Assembly: GCA_905250075.1 (NCBI GenBank) | Contig: CAJNOP010000063.1 | Location: 812,134 to 876,133 of the forward strand | Source of the DNA: Rotaria sp. Silwood1 | Taxonomy: Eukaryota; Rotifera; Eurotatoria; Philodinida; Philodinidae | Reading direction: 5' to 3' | Length of the DNA stretch: 64,000 nucleotides | Shown: positions 36,428-46,977 of the stretch, in pieces | Layout: each line of letters opens with the position of its first letter | How positions within the stretch are numbered: the stretch's first letter is position 1 | Notes under the pieces: model-generated | Told to the model about the DNA's origin: nothing | Database searches by the model: none | Seen by the model: the letters and a program-made list of their open reading frames with translations, nothing else | Translations under genes and position numbers: made by a program

Positions 36428-37327
36428 CGTCGTCGATGGTCAATGAACTATTTTATTTTATCGATAGACGCACTCGCACTCAAATGATATATATGTATTA
36501 AATGTGCATATATTTGAGGGAGAACGAAGACGAAATCATGAAAATATGAGAAAAACAAAGCAAATAAATAATGATGTCGAAAAAAAAAAACGTTTGTACG
36601 TGTGAAGTGGGAAATGGCAGGATACTTGGCTGTCGTTATAAAAGAGGAAAAAGTACAAGTAATACGACTAAGTATTTAACGTAAAGAAGAAGCAAAAAAG
36701 AAAAGAGAAAAGGTAATAACTATGAACGTTAAAATCAAGTACGTTAATATGATTGATAATAAATACGCACAGTAAAGTTGAGTTTGTATTTGAATAATTA
36801 ATCTGTACATAAACGAAGGTATAAGAAAAAAAAAACGAAAGGAAAGAAACGATATCATTCATACATGTTTAAAAACGAGAGGAAAAAAAAAGTCAATCAC
36901 GCGCGCAAAGCAACCCATTGTAAGTCACTTGTTACAATGTAGGAAAAAAAATGAAGCATGATGAGGGACAAAAATAATCATGGTATATATCGATACATGT
37001 AAGTAATAAATAGTATTTCAACGTATTATTATTTTCTTTTTAGATTCTTAAAGCCGCAGGTAACTTTAAAATCATATATTTAATTCTTACACAAAGATTT
37101 CGAAAATATTAATGTATGTTTGATCATTTCTTTTTGTTTTTTTTTTTTTTTACATATAATATAAGAAAAAAACAATATTGTTCTTGTATTTTGTTTTATT
37201 TCAATCTGATCGAGACATAAAACCACAGACAAACGAGGCATTTCAAATTTGTTTCACATTCATTCAAAAAAAGAAACAAAAAAGAAAACAATGAAAATGT
37301 TTACGATACATTATTTTTTATTGCTGA
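36428..37327. other. Spacer between the two SPT small-subunit genes
   Basis: 900 bp with no supported exon. It presumably contains the promoter of the 35937-36427 gene. It is purine-rich on the plus strand around 36500-36900 (long GAAAA-type runs) and has no recognisable element. Confidence 0.45.
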
Positions 37328-37531
37328 TTATGAATAAAATTGTATCATTGAACGAATGTGAAGAGGAAGAAAGACCCAAGCTGAATAAATAGCTGTCGAT
37401 ATAATAGCAACAAGTAATGTTGAGAATAGTGCACGTTCCCATGGCTCAAGCATATATAATGCTGTATTAAGTAAATATTGTAAATAAAGCCAATGGATAA
37501 ATTTAAAGAAACGACGTACACTTGACAGCAT
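37328..37531 (-). CDS. Serine palmitoyltransferase small subunit, methionine type
   Basis: Second SPT small subunit, intronless, 67 residues, close to the human ssSPTa length. The core is WLYLQYLLNTALYMLEPWER, then a helix and WVFLPLHIRSMI. Met27 aligns with human ssSPTa Met28, predicting preference for palmitoyl-CoA. It is adjacent to, and oriented like, the valine-type gene at 35937-36427, but lacks that gene's intron and N-terminal extension. The start is the only ATG giving the expected N-terminus (MLSSVRRFFKFIH). Confidence 0.9.
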   Translation of the reverse strand: MLSSVRRFFKFIHWLYLQYLLNTALYMLEPWERALFSTLLVAIISTAIYSAWVFLPLHIRSMIQFYS

Positions 37532-40287
37532 TTTATTGTATTGGTCTGTACAATAAATAATATTTGTCTAAAATGAAGAAAAAAAACAACAACAATAACA
37601 TCGAGACGGTTATTTTGCTGTAGTCAAAGTGAAATTACGCAATTTAAAATAAAGAGTTAACAAAAGAATCAAATAATGATCGTCGAAGTAACAGATAACA
37701 AACAAACCTGGGTCGGTAGAGGGGAAGAAGGGGTTGTTGAAGAAAGAAAAAAGAAGAAAAAGACAAAAAACTCATTATGATTAGATGATATATAAGAACC
37801 AAACAAATTTGAAAAAATTATATCTATAAATTCATCAGAATGTCAAATGCGAAGATAAACATCAATAAATACTCATAGATTATTGTCTAATCGATAAATA
37901 AAACTAAAATATACATGATTAATAATATTCTGTATAAGAGTGACATCTGTTGAATTACTTAAATATATTACAACAAATTGATCTTCAATAAAAAAATCAA
38001 CGTCAATTGATCAATACTGTTGTAATTTTAGCAGTATCTAGATAAATATGTTATGTATCAATGTATAATAATATTAATAAATTGATATTATGTCCTTCCT
38101 CAAGAACGTTTTATTGCCGAAGATGCATGGTTTTAATGTATATGCTCAACGTTTATGATTTTATTTTATAATTAGATTCATATCTGTCACTGAACGTAAT
38201 AGCTACTTATTGCCATTGAATAACATAAAATGTGCATGAGTTGATTTTTAGTTAAATTTCGATGTTATGAAAGAATAATCTTGTTTTATTACACGAAATT
38301 TGCTGTTTTTTATTACTAATTATTTATAATATGGCACTTCACAAAATATGTTCAAATAGAGATTACAATGTAAACTCTGCTACAATAGAAAAATTATACT
38401 ATACAACAAAAAAAAGACAAATCATTCGAGTTAGACGATTTCTTTTATGAATACTTGTTTATTCATAGATATATGTAATTACTTTTTCATGATTTATATT
38501 TTGGAATTTTTTTAATTGATGTCTTTTTTTTTGTTCTCTAATGAATCAATCATAGGAATTATTTTAATTGACTTTGAAAAGCATCTGACAAATTTTGATG
38601 TTTCAGTTATAAAATTTTAAATTTCTGATGTATTTTTCTTCATGAAATCAATAATAAATAATATGACACAAGAATTGACAGTTCTTATTACAATACATAT
38701 ATATATGAGTTAATTGCAAGTTTATTGTACCGCTGTATTCTTGAACATAAAATTTCAATATCTCGAGTTTTATTCAACCAATCCTTGTGGTTTTTTTACC
38801 ACATGTTCTACTAAGAAGTCCTCACTACCACACAAAAAAAAATCACGGGGCTATCTTGAATAAGTCCTGAGATACTGGCTCTACAAGGCTCAAAAGTTCG
38901 ATATCTGCTACCATTGATTAAACGAAAAGTCGTACGGCCAATTCGTTACTTGTTATTTGAATTTTGACAGTTGATGATATTTATTATCTACAGTCTACAC
39001 TTCTCGAATATAAAACTAATTGGTTCGTTCGACGTTTTTTTTTTTATCATAGTTTTCTCGAAATACCATGAGTACAGACAACCCTCAATTTTCTGTCACG
39101 CGAGATTAAAATTCATTTTGCTACACAATGATCCGTCTGAAATTGATCGGGCTGGTGTCAAATAAAAGGCAGTTGGTACTATATAAAACCACTAGAGACG
39201 ATGAGATAATTGTCCTACGTCTTCTTGAGAAAAAATATAAAACGAAATTTACAAATTCAATTGTCACACAAAATGTCGCGCGAGATTTTTCAATTTGTTT
39301 GGGGCATAATTTTCTTATACTATGCCAGAATGCGACCAAACTTTGATCATTTTATTCACTAATTATGCTTAACTACTGGTTAAAATATCAGAATTAGAAG
39401 ACCTGTCTATCGTGCGAAAGAGGGAAAATATCGTCAATATGTCACGCGAGATTATTAATCGTATAAATTGCTCTAATCAAGTGAAACTAAAGGTGGTTCC
39501 GCATAATACCTATATGTATGGCCATAATTTATAAAAATTTTTAATATATTTGACAAAACCCCCGTATGTTGAAAGTTTGATATATATAGGCAGAACAACC
39601 ATATTTTAGCATATTTCATGTTTTTTTTGCGTGGTTTTCGTGTATCATAGCCAAACTCAGAGTGGTAGTCGGGAAACTTCAGTTATCTTCTTCTCTCATA
39701 TAGTACACTAAAATGCACCACTCATTACCCTTCAAATCAAAGAATTTTTTTCGTCCATTATTTTCTTGAAACGGTACAATAAACTTGCAATTCGCTCATA
39801 TATATATATATATTCACCGTCAAATATTGAAATATATTTCATCAAATTAAATATGAATAAGAGCCCAGATGTATGATGTCGATTATTGCATGATTGCCTA
39901 TATTTATTAATTATCGTTTAATAATGGAGTCCAAATCGACGAACGACATATATTTCATGTATTTAAAATAAAAGCATTTAAATTATTCTATTTTAAGAAA
40001 CAACATGATGATATACAAGTTTTTCTGTGACGAGTATTTATTTTTACAAAACATCAATAAAATGTAATTAAATAAGATTTGATAATGAATATATGTCAGA
40101 TCATGAAAAAAAGAGTTTATAGAAAAAAATACGATTACTTACTGAATAGCATATGGAAGACAAGCTACTATAAAACAAATGTCCGATGGAATAGTGATTG
40201 TATGAAACTTGTATTTCAAGATTTTTAATAATGCTGCTAGAAGTTGAAAATATTGATTAACTAAATGTTTGTGTTTCTTTCAGAAGT
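37532..40287. other. Gene-free interval
   Basis: No supported exon. It contains three spaced GTCRCGCGAGATT motifs (39095-39453) and a short AT dinucleotide run near 39800. The first few hundred bases upstream of 37531 should hold the promoter of the methionine-type SPT subunit. Confidence 0.45.
39095..39453 (+). repeat. Three spaced copies of GTCRCGCGAGATT
   Basis: GTCACGCGAGATT at 39095-39107 and 39441-39453 and GTCGCGCGAGATT at 39275-39287, all in the same orientation, 180 and 166 bp apart. The flanks are not alike, so this is not a simple tandem satellite. CG-containing 13-mers are rare in this AT-rich DNA. Confidence 0.6.
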
Positions 40288-40795
40288 TTAATGAAACTTG
40301 ATTTTGTGGGTGTATGAATCCAATAATAGTGGAATCATTTCTTTTATATTTGGATAATTTTTACTAAATTCAATTAATACTTTATAAAGTTCTTTCAGAT
40401 TCTTCATAATTTGATCTACCTCTGATACATGTTTTGCCATATGTGTTATAACTGTTGTTATTGATGATATAGTTAGCGTTTTTTTTTGGAGATTTAATTT
40501 GAGCTCGGAAAGTTTCTGTAATATTTCTTGGACAGTTTCACTCATTTCTTTTACTGATTCCGTTTTGAATGATTGCATCAATTCATTTTCTCTAAAGTCA
40601 ACTCCAATCATGTGAACAACATTGTAAAAATTTTGAGGTTGCGTTAGCAAACCAGTCATCATCTGCGATTGTAGAAGTCATTGCTTTAGGATGAAGTTCG
40701 GTTGCCATTGGTAGTATTTTAAGATGTAAAACTGAAGTGATAAAAAAAAGACTCGTCAATGCAACTGCATGGGAGCTAAAATATGGACCTAACAT
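40288..40795 (-). CDS. Hypothetical coiled-coil protein, two overlapping frames
   Basis: I do not recognise this locus. One frame from ATG at 40795 runs 65 codons with a hydrophobic N-terminus (ALTSLFFITSVLHLKIL). A second frame, open from the ATG at 40662 to 40288, encodes 124 residues rich in helix-forming heptads (MSETVQEILQKLSELKLNLQ; MAKHVSEVDQIMKNLKELYK). The frames overlap by 65 bp. An intron whose acceptor is the CAG just before 40662, or a frameshift, could join a membrane or signal segment to the coiled coil. It may be partial or broken. Confidence 0.4.
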
Positions 40796-42024
40796 GTATT
40801 ATTTAGCCTCATTATATCAATACAAAATATGTTAATTAATTGAAAAGCCTTTAGCAGACTATAGTTGTTTTCCAATTATAATTGATTGCTAGGAAAGCGA
40901 CCCGTCCCTTTTAATTCTACATTTCGAATACAAACTTTTCTTTGTTATTTTTAATTGAATCTTTATTTTTTATTTGTTTCATTGCTTTTTATTTTCATAT
41001 TTCATTTTTCTTATATTTAAGATTATTATCATTATTCTATCTATCAACTTAAGTGGTAAATAAGTTAGTTGTAGATATTATAGTATCTACAACAGGGTTC
41101 CACACACTATTATTCATCTCGATAATAACACAAATACTAATATGGAGTGTTTCAAAAAGTTAAAACGTGATTAGTTCATGCATCTGATGTTGTCCATATT
41201 AAAGTTGGGTATGGTTGTGAATTCGAATGGGTTTTCATTTCATACACCCTTACGATCATTGTGCTCAGCTTTAGCTTCATAAACAGTAATCTTTCTAATG
41301 CTTATATGATATAGCAAACTATTCCTTGTTCTACCGTAAAGCCCATGACGCTTAGTTTTATTGCATCTGTAACAAATTGTTCTTTAATTTTCTGTATAGT
41401 TCATTGAATGTTTTGTCTATTTATTTCTAATTTATGCATCTTCTATATCAGTATAGTTTCGTCAATCAAACATTTTGCTTTCTTTTTTTGGATATGGTCA
41501 TTAGTTTCCATTTATTTCATAATTTTCTTCCACAACTTCTTCATTTGTTAGATTATTTTCATATTGAATAGTTTGTACCACGTCGGTCTTTGTTAGTCGT
41601 GGCCTCTAAGCTGAAGTCAGAGGACAGGATAAAAGTAAAGAATACCTATATGGATGTTCTGCATATCATCTGCACTTATCTATTGATTTAATTATATACT
41701 GATTTCATAAGTATTTAATGTAGACACAAGTTACGATATTAGCAGTTTATTGTTGAAGTTTATTTTATACGTTCTTATACAATATATATCATTTAAATAC
41801 ATAAGAATTATTATTAAGAATATTTTTGTGTTGATGTTTCGAAACACAATTGATTTTTAGTCAAATACTTTTTATCAAATAATTGTATATATAAATTAAA
41901 TAGTTACATACATACACACAAGAATAAAAACCACAAAAAAGGAAGAATACAAACAAACTATGAGAAAAAACAATATTTATTATGAATATTAAAAATCGCT
42001 AAGCGAAATAATTCATTTTATTAA
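40796..42024. other. Gene-free interval downstream of CCDC66
   Basis: No exon or repeat element stands out. The part next to 42025 should include the CCDC66 3' UTR. Confidence 0.45.
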
Positions 42025-45000
42025 TTAAACTGGAATAGCATTCATTGATGTAGCAACTTCTTGTTGTCGACGAACTAAATTCTAAAATATCAAAATTGAT
42101 AATTATAATACATTAAAACAAAAAAAACGACATTTATACGAACTTCTTTAATAGCTGTTAATTGTTGAAGAATATGTTCTTGTCGAGATGGAGGCACATG
42201 ATAAGGCGTTGGTTGAACACTTGCATTTTGTCTTCGATGATGATCATCATTCGTTGTAGTCTATTTAAAATTTTATTATTATTATTATTATTTATTGCCT
42301 AATGAAAAACAAAATTTTTCTTATTACTATATACATACTATTACTTGTTGTGTATGAGCTGATGTTTCTCTTGATGGTGGTATAGGTGAAAAAGCTTTTG
42401 ATGGATCAAGTACATCATCTGTTCTTGTATATGGTATAAAATGTTCATATTTATCTAATGATGATATATTATTATAATGTGTATCATCATTATCTGTTTT
42501 TGTTATAAGAAATGCTTGTTGTGAAATTTTTTCTCTTGGAATATTTATATTATGTTCATTTTTAGGATATATATTATGTTTTAAAACTGTTGAATGTGTA
42601 CGATTTGTTGGAATAGTTTTTTTTTCTTTACGTTCTTGTTGTAATTCACTATCACTCTTCCAACGATTATATGTAGGTTTTTTTTGTATATCATCAATAT
42701 GATCAAAATTTTCTTGTTCATGATATTTTGAACGATGACGTTTTTCATAATGTGGATCACGTTTTGAATTTGGTATATATTCACGATGTTTAGGATTTTG
42801 ATAATTCCATAATGGACGATGAAGAACATCTAATGGACCATAATTACTACGATTTGTACCTATTTGTGATGTAATACCATCATCATTTGTATTATTATTT
42901 GAATGTGTTGTTGTTATTGATGAACGTCGTTGACGTTGATGATCTTCAAGTGAACGTATACGAACATTTTTTTTATTTTGTTTTGAATTACGAAGAAGAT
43001 GATTTGGAATTTGAGGTGGTAAATCAGATTCTTCACGAGTAAAAGGAAACATTTGTTTATGTAATGCCATTGGAAGATCTGTTTGAACACTATTATCACT
43101 AAATTAAAGAAAACACAAAAAAAAACATTCTTTTTCATTGATAATAGATAAAAGTTAAAATAGAATTTACCTTCGAAATGTTGAATTTACTGTATTAACA
43201 GCTTCATCACGTCGAGCATTATTTATTCGATTAGATTGTTGATTATCATTACCAACATTTAAATGTAATGGTTCAATTTTCATTGTTATATTTTTTTTTG
43301 GTGATGAATCAACATTTTTTTCATTTGTCTTTTGAGTTGAAACTGGAACGGGTGTCTTCATAGCTATAAAGAAAAATTTGAAAATATTTTCTTAAAAAAA
43401 TAATATTTTTAATACAAACCTGGTAATGTTTTTGCTAATAAATCAGTTTTATGTCCATTTCGTTTAAGTTTTTCAATTAATTGTGCTTTTTTTTCATATT
43501 TAGCTAATTCAGTTGCTTCAACTATTTTATCATATGTTTGTTGTACTAATGAATCATGTCGATTGGATTTCGTTGGATTTTGTACAGTAGTATTTGTTAC
43601 TAATGTGTTAGAAGTAGGTGTTGATGATACTTCCTTTTCTGGTTGATGTCGATTAGCAGCTTCTTGTAATAATGGTTGAATATTTTCATGTAAAAAATCT
43701 TGTCGACGTTCAGTTTCTTGTTCTTTAAATTTTTTACGTTTATTTTCTTCAATTTGTTTTTGTAAATCTTCTAACCATTGTCGTCGTTCCATTTCTTTAG
43801 CTGTTTTAACATCATCTTCAAAACGAACATCACCAAATAATAAATTCGTACGCATTGCAGCTGGTACATGTGTTTGATCGTTGAGAATAATATTCGATGG
43901 TATGGAAGAAGAATCTGACGGTCGATATGGCATAACAATATTGGAAGATGGTTGCTGAAAAATAAAATTAAAAAAACATAAATTTATAGAAGAGATATAA
44001 AACAAACTAATATTTGTTGTTGAATTTCGTTGTTCATAGGTGCACCAGCACCAGGACGTCCAAATGGATTCCAAATAGGTGTTTTTTCAGCTAAAATAAA
44101 AAAAAAATGATGTATGAAATGTTTTCTTCATATAATTTGAATGTACCATTTTCTTGTTTCCATTGTTGTTGTTTCTTTTCTATTAATCGTGTTTTAAGTA
44201 AATCATTTTGTAGATTATCATTTTGTTTAATTGAAGGTGGAAGTGGCGGTTTATTCGTTGATAAATAATCAGATGGATATGTTGATCGTTCTAAAATAAG
44301 AAAAATTAGATTCATTTAGATATTTAATTAAAATCTACCAGGCGATGATGAAGTTTTTTGATTCATAGGAGATAATTGATGTTTAAGTTGATCATATTCA
44401 ACTTCAAGTTTCATTCGATCCATTTCAGCTAAAATATAATCAAATAATTTAATATAAATTTCGACATAATTCTAACCTTTTTCACGTAACCATTTTTGAC
44501 GTTTCTTTTCAGCCATCATACTCAATGCTTCTTGTCGAGGTGAGATTGGAGCTAATGGTGGTGGTGGTTGTGATTGTGAAGGTAAATCTAATTTAGGTAC
44601 GATAGCTAAAGATGAAACTTCATTGAATTGCTGATGTTGTGGTTCTTGTTGTTGAATTAATTGTTGAGATGGTCGTGAAGGTTCTATAACATTTATATAA
44701 AGATTTACATTTTAACTTTAATTAAAATTAAAAAAAACATACCTTTACTTTCAAGTGCAATATAATTTTGAGCTGATAATTAAAGTGTAAATTAAATAAA
44801 AAAAAATGAATTATATTTTTTTTTACCTTTAGTACTTTCTTGCACAGTTTTAACAAGTTCTGATATTTCATCCATGGTCATATACATACCGGCTGATGAA
44901 CCAGTTTCACTAAAAGTAACTTTATGTTTTTTCTTTGTCTGTTTATTTGATGGATTTTGTGGACTAGGTTTTTGACTACTAGGTTTAAGTTTCGATTGTT

Positions 45001-45299
45001 CAGAAGGACGAATTGTATTTATAGCATGACTATTATGTTTTGGTTTTGATTTTATTGAAGATTCATCTAGAAAAATTTTATTATTAAATGAAAAAACAAA
45101 AAAAAATTCCAACAAACCAAGTGCATCAAAATATATTTGTGGTTTTCCATTGATCATTTGTGTACGAAATTGCATTTTTTCACCTGCTGAAAAAGAAGAA
45201 GAAGAAGAAAAACAAAAGATTCTATGAATAGATAAAAAATTTTTATTATTATTCTTACATACCGATAGGTCCTGATTTCAAAGCAGTTGTTGCAGCCAT
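42025..45299 (-). CDS. CCDC66: CCDC66 homologue, centrosome/cilium coiled-coil protein
   Basis: Microtubule-associated protein of centriolar satellites, spindle and cilium. I read 13 exons: 45299-45263, 45186-45118, 45066-44827, 44772-44743, 44683-44477, 44428-44339, 44290-44147, 44090-44008, 43954-43420, 43363-43171, 43098-42339, 42260-42144, 42081-42025, giving about 853 residues (human about 948). Support for the family: FIPYTRTDDVLDPSKAF near the end aligns with the human FIPY..TN..YYLDP block; the last exons give SRQEHILQQLTAIKENLVRR, like the human RQQAILKGLSELRQGL tail; SDNSVQTD; and the charged coil MERRQWLEDLQKQIEENKRK. The motif WNPFGRPGAGAP is exact and isolated. Much of the rest is Gln/Asn/Ser-rich and disordered. 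It is divergent from LRRC51. Confidence 0.82.
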
Positions 45300-45447
45300 T
45301 GATTTATTTTTTTTTAATTGTATCACTTGAAAAAAGTCAACAACATCTATGCATAAATATATATATTTTGTTTTGTTTATTATTTTTAATATGTATGTAT
45401 GTTTTTTTGTCTCTTTATTCTTTCATAATTGATGAATATAAAATTGA

Positions 45448-45460
45448 ATTGCTTAACAAC
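45448..45460 (+). promoter_or_regulatory. X-box-like (RFX) motif 1
   Basis: ATTGCTTAACAAC. It fits RYYNYY, a 1-base spacer, RRNRAC, the imperfect-palindrome layout of RFX sites. It lies about 100 bp from the LRRC51 ATG. Confidence 0.55.
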
Positions 45461-45499
45461 AACCTTTCTTCAATACATATTCTAATGCATAAGTATGTC

Positions 45500-45512
45500 A
45501 TTGCTTAGCAAC
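45500..45512 (+). promoter_or_regulatory. X-box-like (RFX) motif 2
   Basis: ATTGCTTAGCAAC, 52 bp after motif 1 and about 45 bp from the LRRC51 ATG. The right half AGCAAC matches the X-box half-site exactly. Similarity between the two sites extends a few bases past the motif (CAACAAC). Confidence 0.6.
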
Positions 45513-45556
45513 AACTTACTATCAATAGAACATAATAGAATATTATTGATACAAAT

Positions 45557-46317
45557 ATGAAATCTTCATTAAGACTTAAACATACTTGTTCAAATGTACA
45601 AAAACGTATTGATGATTCAAATGAATTTTATCCTCTACTTGATTATTCATTTCATGATGCAGAAAAAATTGAAGGTTTGAATTTATTTTATAGTTTGTTT
45701 TTTTTCGTTCCTTTATTTACTTTAGAATTTCTTTGATTACTATTAATAGATGCTGTTTTGACTCAACCACGTGTAGCATCTGGAGCACCTAATGTTATTA
45801 AAGAAGGTAATCAATATCATTCCTATGGAATTAATTTAAATCATAATAAATTAAATGGTTCTTTGGAAACATTACCTAATTTTATACGAAAAATATTTAT
45901 AAATCCAAATGCACTTTCAATAATTGATTTATCATTTAATACATTTACAGAAATTCCTATTGTAAGAAAAATTTATGATTTTCAATTAATACATGTGGAT
46001 TTCTTTTTTTTTTTTGTTAGGCTATTACACAATTTTCATTACTTAAACATTTTTATTTTCATAAAAATTTTCTTATTAATATAAATGAAATTCAAAAATT
46101 ATATTCATTAAAAGAACTTAAATATTTAACATTACATCGTAATCCAATTGAAGATAATATACCTTATCTTCGATCTTATGTTTTATGTTTATTACCTGGT
46201 TTACGAAGTTTTAATTGTACACCGATTAGCAAAAGTGATTTGAAAACAAGTAATGCATGGCAAAAAATGAATAAAAATTTAACACCAAAAATTTTAAATA
46301 AAATTTTACAAAAATAA
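45557..46317 (+). CDS. LRRC51: LRRC51 homologue, leucine-rich repeat protein
   Basis: Small leucine-rich repeat protein of the LRRC51 (LRTOMT1-linked) family, associated with motile cilia. Three exons (45557-45674, 45750-45961, 46021-46317) give 208 residues (human 192). Family marks are PLLDYSFHDAEKI near the N-terminus, LSIIDLSFNTFTEIP, LKYLTLHRNPIEDN, YLRSYVLCLLPGLRSFN and NAWQKMN. Four to five LRRs end in a typical cap. Start chosen at the first ATG, which gives MKSSLRLKHT. Head to head with CCDC66. Confidence 0.92.
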
Positions 46318-46872
46318 TTTTCGTTTTGTTTTTTTTTGTTGATAAAATATGTAAATTGCTACTTCTTCAATTACATTTTACATGAAATGAGTATGAAAAT
46401 TAAATTTGATGCTTCGAGACATGAACACAGAAAATTAATTTTTATTAGAAAAACTTTTCGTACAATCTCTACGGAATACAAATGTGAAACACAATAAGAG
46501 TTGCTGTTGCTAATCACAAAGAGATTGTTGTATTCTATTTTTTTTGGGATATATTTCTTTATCATCATTTTACTTAATTCTTCAGAAATGTAATAAGAAA
46601 TGTTTCATTATAATTTAGGGAAAATGAAAAGTTCGCGTTTAGTGTACTCTACTAATTTCAGTTAGTGTCAAATAAGAAAATCATTCAAATTTGGTTTTAT
46701 ATTTACAAATGAAAAGAAAAGTTATTTTATACATCACTTTCGTTCATAAAAAAGTTGAGAAAATTTTAACTGTATGATTTTAAAAAAAATTAACTTTCTT
46801 CGTCTTTATACAACGACTCTTTTTCACACGAATATCAAAATTTGAAAAAATGAATTTCTCAAGTGTTTACAT

Positions 46873-46977
46873 CAGAGCTACCAACAGGCTACTTTTTTTC
46901 GGCCTGACCTGGCCTGCAGGTAAGACTAATATTTCAAAATTTAGCCTGACCTGTTGCCTGCCAGGCTAGCAGCTCTC
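46873..46977. mobile_element. 105-bp hAT-like MITE with perfect 8-bp TSD
   Basis: GTTTACAT is duplicated exactly at 46865-46872 and 46978-46985. The ends CAGAGCTACCAACAGGC and (inverted) GAGAGCTGCTAGCCTGGC are related. The inside holds CCTGACCTG/CAGGC words that pair with each other. It is among the shortest complete elements in the window. Confidence 0.85.

Larger units (their letters stand above)
45300..45556. promoter_or_regulatory. Bidirectional promoter CCDC66 / LRRC51
   Basis: 257 bp between the two start codons. It contains two near-identical 13-bp motifs resembling RFX X-boxes. Two cilium-linked genes share this interval. Confidence 0.7.
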
